Shown here in pieces: positions 7,680 to 11,780 of a stretch of 11,780 nt of DNA. Source of the stretch: Candidatus Altarchaeum sp. (GTDB lineage Archaea > Altiarchaeota > Altiarchaeia > Altiarchaeales > Altiarchaeaceae); contig JAGTWP010000003.1 in the NCBI GenBank assembly GCA_018260755.1, forward strand, positions 1 through 11,780, written 5' to 3'. Positions within the stretch are counted from its first letter, which is position 1. Each line of letters starts with the position of its first letter. The notes under the pieces are model-generated. The model saw only the letters and a list, made by a program, of their open reading frames with translations. It was not told where the DNA came from and searched no databases. The position numbers were made by a program, and so were the translations under genes.

Positions 7680-7955
7680 TTAAGTTAAAATTTTGGCTCT
7701 TTCTATTCCATCCTTATTTTCAAGGTATTTAAGTGCGTGTTCCCAGGATGCCGATGCCATCCGGATGTATGAGGATGAGGAAAGGTATAACATATTTCCA
7801 ACGGATAAAAATAAGTCCTTTTTTTGATATTCTGTCGGAACAATTATTTTTTCTATTACCCTGATAAATTTATCCGTATTTTCTTTATGCTTCTCTGCTA
7901 ATTCCAAAATGTCTTTTTTCATTTTTTCAGATACGGGTGATGTGTTTTCGTTCAT
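7680..7955 (-). CDS. 91-aa hypothetical protein, first gene of the cdhA2-cdhA1 group
   Basis: I do not recognise this protein. It is 91 residues, hydrophilic and mostly helical in appearance (KKDILELAEKHKENTDKF, then a less charged stretch around LSVGNMLYLSSSSYIRMASA). It has no cysteines, so it cannot bind an Fe-S cluster by itself, and no signal peptide or clear transmembrane segment. It sits where methanogen clusters often place other ACDS subunits, but it is too short and unlike CdhB (epsilon, about 170 aa). Its stop is 10 bp before the cdhA2 start, so it is almost certainly cotranscribed with the two CdhA genes. It follows a gap with a duplicated TATA-like element. No Shine-Dalgarno precedes the ATG. 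A small accessory or assembly factor for the CdhA pair is possible but unproven. Confidence 0.75.
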   Translation of the reverse strand: MNENTSPVSEKMKKDILELAEKHKENTDKFIRVIEKIIVPTEYQKKDLFLSVGNMLYLSSSSYIRMASASWEHALKYLENKDGIERAKILT

Positions 7956-8010
7956 AGTAAATTTTTAAATTTTTTAAATTTGTTTTTGATTGTTTTTAAA
8001 TTTCTTCCAC

Positions 8011-8087
8011 TATTATTTTATATATATGTTTTCAAAATTTTTCTTTCAAATTTATATTATTTTATATCTACTTTTTCAAAATTTTTC
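8011..8087 (-). promoter_or_regulatory. duplicated TATA-containing element upstream of the 91-aa/cdhA2/cdhA1 group
   Basis: In the 228-bp gap between cdhE and the 91-aa gene, 8011-8043 and 8055-8087 are direct repeats of 33 bp with 30 matches, offset by 44 bp. On the minus strand each reads GAAAAATTTTGAAAA followed by a TATA-like core: TATATATAAAATAATA in the proximal copy, GATATAAAATAATA in the distal. The A-rich stretch before each core fits an archaeal BRE plus TATA box. The proximal copy would start transcription about 30 nt before the ATG at 7955. This suggests a separate promoter for the CdhA genes, possibly with two start sites. Confidence 0.45.
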
Positions 8088-8156
8088 ATTTAAATTTAAA
8101 TTTTTACATTTGGTTTTATTTGTTTTTCCAAATTACTGATGATGCAAAGAAAATTT

Positions 8157-8170
8157 AAAATTTAAATTTT
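8157..8170. repeat. 14-bp perfect palindrome after cdhE
   Basis: AAAATTTAAATTTT is a perfect 14-bp palindrome about 14 bp past the cdhE stop. It could be an operator or termination-related site, but AAATTT runs are frequent in every gap of this window, so it may only reflect base composition. Confidence 0.3.
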
Positions 8171-8183
8171 GTCTTTACTTTAC

Positions 8184-9581
8184 TTACTTTGTCTTTACAT
8201 CCAGCCCTCCTCCAGTCCAGTTTTTCCTCAAAAAATCACCTATTCCTCCTGAGTCCTGAGGCCCAACCAAAACCTCCCATTTTGTTTCATCCTCTATTGC
8301 ACCTTTTATTCTTCCGACATATCCAGGAATAACTAATTTTCTGTGCTTCACAAGTTTTTCAACCTGGTTTGCATCCATTGCTTCTTTTATTTTGCTTGCA
8401 TTCAATTTTCCCCCAGCAAGTGAAACCAGAACAGCTAATCCTTCGGTATCTATGACAAGCAGATAACATGAGACCTTTCCGCTTTCAATATCTCCTGCAA
8501 CTCCAAAATATGTAAGGGCAAAATTTGATGTTATTAACAATGGAGAATTCTCATCAGGTGTTCCAATGGGATATACTTTTGGTTCTGTTGTCGGATTTAC
8601 TTTCGGATCAGCATAAATATTCATCCTCAATGTAAGTGTCTCCATAACATTGTAAATTTCACTAAAATGAGATAATACGAGCAAACTTACAAATCTGTCC
8701 AAACATAAAGAAACAGATAATGCCTCGGAAACAGCAGCCAGCTCGCCTAAATTTAAATTTTTCATTCCGACAGTTGAAACCATTATAGGAAAAGAAAATT
8801 CCTTAATATTCTTTATTGCCGCAATTCTTAAAATTTCAAATTTATTAAGAGTAGAAGATAAATTTTCAAAATCAAATCCCGGGTCAATAACAATATCTGT
8901 CCATCTGGCATTCATTAATGTCTTTGTCATTGAGCCGATTTCATCTAAATTTTCCGAGTGAATCGCCAATGGACAATTGTATTTTTTTGCCAATTCAAAC
9001 ATCTCTTTTAAATTTTCAGGAATTGCCGTGTAAATTAAAGGTCTTCTTTCTTTTGCTATTTCAAGTCCTGCCTTCATTATTTCTGGATTTGTCGTGCAAA
9101 GGATTATTGGCTTATCAATGTTTTCAACTGCAAATTTCACTATATTTGAAAATTTTTCTTTATCATTGGATGCACACCTTACACTTACCCCGTCTAATTT
9201 TAAAAATTTTCCAATTCTCTCGTATTGATATTTTTTCACAAATTCAATCCTTAATTTTATTTCTTCTTCGCTCATTGTATCGCTGAGGTCAAGGAGCATC
9301 CCAGTAGGATTAAAAAATCTAAGGTCATGCCTGTATATTACTTCTTCTCCGCCAACGGTAATTGCATGTTCCGGATTTCCGATTACAACATCTCGGACAG
9401 GCGGTGTGATAACCTCCTTTAAATTTTTTAATTTTTCTCCTTTTAATTCCGCACAATCTTCTGGTTTTACTCCTCTTTCCATTAATTTCATGGCAAATGC
9501 CATACATGTCTTTTCAGGGCATTTTCCGCAATTTGTCTTCGGGAGTAATTTGTAAAGTTGTAACGCACTTAATCTTGCCAT
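8184..9581 (-). CDS. cdhE: ACDS gamma subunit, corrinoid iron-sulfur protein large subunit (CdhE)
   Basis: Large subunit of the corrinoid Fe-S protein. It takes the methyl group from a tetrahydropterin-bound carrier and passes it to acetyl-CoA synthase. At 465 aa it is full length for the family. The N-terminal 4Fe-4S motif is Cys18, Cys21, Cys26 and Cys43 (CxxCxxxxC plus a distal Cys), followed by PEDCAELKGEKL. About 80-325 is the TIM-barrel domain. About 335-460 is the corrinoid-binding domain, with the family signature SNFALTYFGVAGDIESG and a Gly-rich QDSGGIGDFLRKNW near the end. The gene follows cdhD by 128 bp; that gap contains a duplicate of the cdhD 3' end. No Shine-Dalgarno is seen before the ATG, but starting here gives the canonical N-terminus (LSALQLYKLLPKTNCGKCP). 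Confidence 0.97.
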   Translation of the reverse strand: MARLSALQLYKLLPKTNCGKCPEKTCMAFAMKLMERGVKPEDCAELKGEKLKNLKEVITPPVRDVVIGNPEHAITVGGEEVIYRHDLRFFNPTGMLLDLSDTMSEEEIKLRIEFVKKYQYERIGKFLKLDGVSVRCASNDKEKFSNIVKFAVENIDKPIILCTTNPEIMKAGLEIAKERRPLIYTAIPENLKEMFELAKKYNCPLAIHSENLDEIGSMTKTLMNARWTDIVIDPGFDFENLSSTLNKFEILRIAAIKNIKEFSFPIMVSTVGMKNLNLGELAAVSEALSVSLCLDRFVSLLVLSHFSEIYNVMETLTLRMNIYADPKVNPTTEPKVYPIGTPDENSPLLITSNFALTYFGVAGDIESGKVSCYLLVIDTEGLAVLVSLAGGKLNASKIKEAMDANQVEKLVKHRKLVIPGYVGRIKGAIEDETKWEVLVGPQDSGGIGDFLRKNWTGGGLDVKTK

Positions 9582-9650
9582 TTTTTTATTGTAATTTTAC
9601 GGTTAAAATTTAATTTAATATTTTTTCTGATTTTTTCCCAGTATATTTAT

Positions 9651-9750
9651 AAAGTAATTTTATGATGTAATCCATGAAAGATAATCTTTTTCTTTTTTTT
9701 AAAGTAATTTTATGATGTAATCCATGAAAGATAATCTTTTTCTTTTTTTT
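9651..9750 (-). repeat. 50-bp perfect tandem duplication spanning the cdhD 3' end
   Basis: 9651-9700 and 9701-9750 are identical 50-bp units. The upstream copy (in the direction of transcription) encodes the last residues of CdhD, ending in KDYLSWITS and TAA at 9710-9712. The second copy lies wholly in the 3' untranslated region before cdhE and repeats the same tail coding sequence plus stop. Because the stop falls in the first copy, the protein is unchanged. Each unit contains an AAAGAT-T-ATCTTT inverted repeat. Confidence 0.95.
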
Positions 9751-11119
9751 CTTCTTTTAATTCATAAAGAGAATCAATAATTTTGTTTAACAATTCAATA
9801 CCGAGCACATCTAACGAATAAAATATATTCGCTCCGCACAACAATGCCATAGCTCCCGTTGCGGCTTCATATAAAGGTCCTCTTATTTCTCTTGGTCCCC
9901 ATTCGGGATTTTTCTTCCATGCCTCTTTCGCTGCCCACATATTTGAAGTTGCAGATATTATCGGAACTGCAAGAGAGTCCTCTCCGTTTAGACCCGCGAG
10001 ACGGCATCTTTCTAATGAAGAAATTGAATACTCTATTCCGTAACCAACCCCTGCTGTAAATGGATCCATTGCCAACTGATTTTTTGGCAGTCCAGCTTTC
10101 AATATTCCGCTGTTTAGGCGCCTCATATCATCCGGATTCATTGAAACAAGTGTTCCGAGATTCTGGTTGTGTTTGACACATGCCTTAACGACATCTTCAT
10201 ATTCCATATCACCGGAAATTGTTGAAAACAGTAACCTTTCCCCTGCAAACATCTCTGCCGCTTCTTTAAATATTAAAGGGTCTTTTACAGGATTTCCGGA
10301 ACCGCCAACAACAATCGGAACTTTAACCGACTGCAATATATGGGCAATTGTTTTCATCGCATCCTGAACACTTGCGTCTTTAACATTCGGATCTGTGCTG
10401 ATTAAATGAATAGTCACTACCTTTGCATGACTTTTTTCAACTCTGAATTTTGCCCATTCTCCGGGATCTGCCATTATCTCTTTATCCGTTTTATCACCTA
10501 TTTTAAAACGCTCTCTTACAACTTTTGGAACTCCTCCAGGTATGTCAAATACATCGTTGGAAATAACCGACTTATTAACAGGAGGATTTTCAAAGAAATA
10601 AAAAGGCATAGTCTTCTCTCCGCCGATTTTTACGACACTATCTCTGCTTCCTCCTTCTGTCTTCGTTGCTCCTAATGTCACTTCTGCTATTTCTGTCTTG
10701 CGATTATCAGCTATCTTTGCGGCATCAAATTTAAATTCAAGTAGTTTTTCAATTACTCCTGCGGATTCCGCGGTTTGCATAGACATTCCGCCGCCAAGTC
10801 CCGCTGTTATAATCTGCTGAACAAATGAAGGTACTGTTATCTCAAGTTCCTCCCCGCTTGTTTCAAAATTATCAATTGTTATTGCTCCTCCTCCTTTCAT
10901 TAATTTTTCAAGTATGGCTTTCTCATTGCTTCCGGAGTTTTCAAGCAGCATCTTTTTAGCACTAAGCGAGGGAAATAAAATTTCTACATTGTCCGCAAAT
11001 AATCTGAAATTTTTAAATTTTATCTTTGCATTGCTTTTCAGTATCTTTTCAAGGATATTTTTGTTTTCCTCCAATCCCAACAGAGTAATCTCTATTTCGG
11101 TATCTTTTTTTTCAGCCAT
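9710..11119 (-). CDS. cdhD: ACDS delta subunit, corrinoid iron-sulfur protein small subunit (CdhD), with a two-module beta N-terminal extension
   Basis: Small subunit of the corrinoid Fe-S protein, partner of CdhE in methyl transfer. At 469 aa it is slightly longer than typical archaeal CdhD. Residues about 145-445 form the TIM barrel, with family landmarks VTLGATKTEGGSRDS, DPGEWAKFRVEK, IHLISTDPNVKDAS, VGGSGNPVKDP, MDPFTAGVGYGIEYS and EWGPREIRGPLYEA. The C-terminus DYLSWITS resembles the methanogen ending. Residues about 31-106 hold two beta modules (IKFKNFRLFADNVEILFP and AITIDNFETSGEELEITVP) separated by a helical linker. The same pair makes up the separate 114-aa protein just upstream. 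The gap to that gene is 20 bp. A GAGG about 12 nt before the ATG is the only Shine-Dalgarno-like sequence near a start in this window, and its spacing is long. Confidence 0.97.
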   Translation of the reverse strand: MAEKKDTEIEITLLGLEENKNILEKILKSNAKIKFKNFRLFADNVEILFPSLSAKKMLLENSGSNEKAILEKLMKGGGAITIDNFETSGEELEITVPSFVQQIITAGLGGGMSMQTAESAGVIEKLLEFKFDAAKIADNRKTEIAEVTLGATKTEGGSRDSVVKIGGEKTMPFYFFENPPVNKSVISNDVFDIPGGVPKVVRERFKIGDKTDKEIMADPGEWAKFRVEKSHAKVVTIHLISTDPNVKDASVQDAMKTIAHILQSVKVPIVVGGSGNPVKDPLIFKEAAEMFAGERLLFSTISGDMEYEDVVKACVKHNQNLGTLVSMNPDDMRRLNSGILKAGLPKNQLAMDPFTAGVGYGIEYSISSLERCRLAGLNGEDSLAVPIISATSNMWAAKEAWKKNPEWGPREIRGPLYEAATGAMALLCGANIFYSLDVLGIELLNKIIDSLYELKEEKKEKDYLSWITS

Positions 11120-11139
11120 TTTTTTTATTTATCCTCATT

Positions 11140-11484
11140 TTATTTTTCTTTTCTTCCTATTGATAAAATTTCCTGAACGAGCATTGGAATATTAATTGTA
11201 ATCTTGCCTTCTTCTACACGGACATTTTTCAATTCAATCTCCTCTCCGCCTTTAAAAATTTGTGCGGATGTGTCTGTTGCATTTTCATCTGTTTTTTCAG
11301 TAATATTCTTTTCAGCAATTTCAACGGGAAATTTAAGATGTATTTTTTCCGCATTAATCTTAAAATTTTTACATTTAATGCTGCAATCCACCTTTAAATT
11401 TTTCCTAATTCCCTGAGGTGTTTCTTCAATACTGCTTTTAATACATTCAATTTCTTCATCGGACTTTTTCTTTTCATTACTCAT
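11140..11484 (-). CDS. stand-alone paralogue of the CdhD N-terminal beta domain
   Basis: A 114-aa protein with no enzyme domain. Residues 36-52 (IKCKNFKINAEKIHLKF) and 79-110 (GGEEIELKNVRVEEGKIT, then INIPMLVQEILSIG) align with CdhD residues 33-49 and 76-107. Shared positions include IKxKNF, A, I and FP in the first module, and GG, I, N, I, P, VQ, I and G in the second. The first about 30 residues are charged with no match in CdhD. The gene ends 20 bp before cdhD and is surely cotranscribed. It probably arose by duplication of the CdhD N-terminus, or represents a subunit whose domain was later fused to CdhD. Because the domain lies outside the corrinoid barrel, a docking or assembly role in the ACDS complex is inferred. 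Cys14, Cys34 and Cys38 do not form a recognised cluster motif. Confidence 0.85.
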   Translation of the reverse strand: MSNEKKKSDEEIECIKSSIEETPQGIRKNLKVDCSIKCKNFKINAEKIHLKFPVEIAEKNITEKTDENATDTSAQIFKGGEEIELKNVRVEEGKITINIPMLVQEILSIGRKEK

Positions 11485-11553
11485 TTTGAAATTTAATTAT
11501 GATTTTAAATTTTTTAAGCCAAATTTCTTAAATTTATTTAAATTTATTTAAAT

Positions 11554-11780
11554 TTACATTTCTACTTCAAGTTCATCGGCCTCTATCCTAAAGCCATCTA
11601 TCCTGTACATTTTTGATTTCTTTAAAATTTCAACATGTCTTTTATCTCCTCCAACAATATTGGTTTTCTCAGTTTTTTCTAATTCTTCCTGTTTTGGTTT
11701 TTCTTCTGCTTTTGCAATTGCTTTTTCTTCTTTGTTTTCTGCTTTCTCTTTGTTTTCTGCTTTCTCTTTGTTTTCTGCTT
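11554..11780 (-). CDS. C-terminal end of a K/E/A-repeat protein with a terminal beta module (partial, 5' end outside window; possibly CdhC)
   Basis: An open frame runs in from the right edge and stops at TAA 11554-11556. It gives about 75 residues: nearly three copies of KAENKE, a charged linker (EEKAIAKAEEKPKQEELEKT), a short stretch with IVGGDKRHVEILKKSK, then MYRIDGFRIEADELEVEM. That last piece has the same spacing of hydrophobic and acidic residues as the beta modules of CdhD and of the 114-aa protein. The gene is 69 bp upstream of the 114-aa gene on the same strand. By operon position and by having a flexible tail it could be the end of CdhC, the acetyl-CoA synthase subunit, but no catalytic sequence is in the window. 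Confidence 0.7.
   Translation of the reverse strand, partial: AENKEKAENKEKAENKEEKAIAKAEEKPKQEELEKTEKTNIVGGDKRHVEILKKSKMYRIDGFRIEADELEVEM
11731..11780 (-). repeat. 18-bp tandem repeat, about 2.8 copies, continuing off the window
   Basis: The plus-strand unit TTTGTTTTCTGCTTTCTC is repeated perfectly at 11731-11748, 11749-11766 and 11767-11780 (cut by the window end). On the coding minus strand it gives EKAENK repeats, a likely disordered linker. Confidence 0.9.

Noticed and set aside
7680-7955. The 91-aa gene as CdhB (ACDS epsilon subunit)
   Set aside because: It is about half the usual length, lacks a Rossmann-like pattern and shows no motif of the epsilon family.
8168-8198. TTTGTCTTTAC repeated 20 bp apart at the cdhE 3' end
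   Set aside because: Only 11 bp in simple, T-rich sequence; too short to separate from chance, though it echoes the duplicated cdhD 3' end.
8918-9286. 122-codon plus-strand open frame
   Set aside because: It lies wholly antisense to cdhE, has no independent start context and reads as low-complexity Leu/Phe/Ser, typical of the opposite strand of AT-rich Lys/Glu-rich genes.
9610-9680. Short minus-strand frame beginning MDYIIKLL in the second copy of the 50-bp repeat
   Set aside because: It is a 21-codon by-product of the duplication out of frame with cdhD, with no Shine-Dalgarno or recognisable product.
11520-11556. AAATTTATTT-type repeats before the 114-aa gene as a regulatory site
   Set aside because: AAATTT runs occur in every gap and many coding stretches here, so composition explains them without a specific site.

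Overview
The window is an AT-rich archaeal chromosomal segment. It carries most of an acetyl-CoA decarbonylase/synthase (ACDS, archaeal CO dehydrogenase/acetyl-CoA synthase) operon on the minus strand. The archaeal-type CdhA and CdhE/CdhD architectures, the near absence of Shine-Dalgarno sites and the TATA-like upstream elements point to an archaeon using the Wood-Ljungdahl pathway. The low G+C and strong divergence from the methanogen proteins I remember suggest an uncultured lineage (Altiarchaeota-like is a guess, not shown).

In the direction of transcription (high to low coordinates) the layout is: the C-terminus of an unidentified K/E-rich protein (11554-11780, running off the window, possibly CdhC); a 114-aa protein that is a stand-alone paralogue of the CdhD N-terminal domain; CdhD; CdhE; a 228-bp AT-rich gap with a duplicated promoter-like element; a 91-aa orphan; a CdhA paralogue (CdhA2); a second CdhA (CdhA1); a 126-bp gap; and a membrane-anchored protein with two beta-sandwich-like domains. 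A plus-strand partial gene with Asn/Glu/Lys repeats converges on it at the left edge. No CdhB (epsilon subunit), recognisable CdhC catalytic region, CooC-like maturation ATPase, tRNA, rRNA, CRISPR or transposon is visible.

CdhD and CdhE form the corrinoid iron-sulfur methyl carrier, and CdhA1 is the CO dehydrogenase subunit with intact C-cluster ligands. CdhA2 retains the fold and all four ferredoxin-type 4Fe-4S motifs, but nearly every aligned C-cluster ligand, the proton-relay histidines and the catalytic lysine are substituted. It looks like a catalytically dead CODH kept as an electron-transfer or structural partner. Both CdhA proteins also carry an insertion absent from methanogen CdhA: extra 4Fe-4S motifs plus a helix-turn-helix/winged-helix-like domain lodged between ferredoxin clusters. 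The active/inactive pair with embedded DNA-binding-like domains is the most unusual thing here. The scattered CdhD-N-like beta modules are second.

The region is also rich in perfect tandem duplications: 18-bp units at both window edges, a 45-bp unit three times inside cdhA1, a 50-bp unit twice at the cdhD 3' end, and a 33-bp near-repeat upstream of the 91-aa gene.
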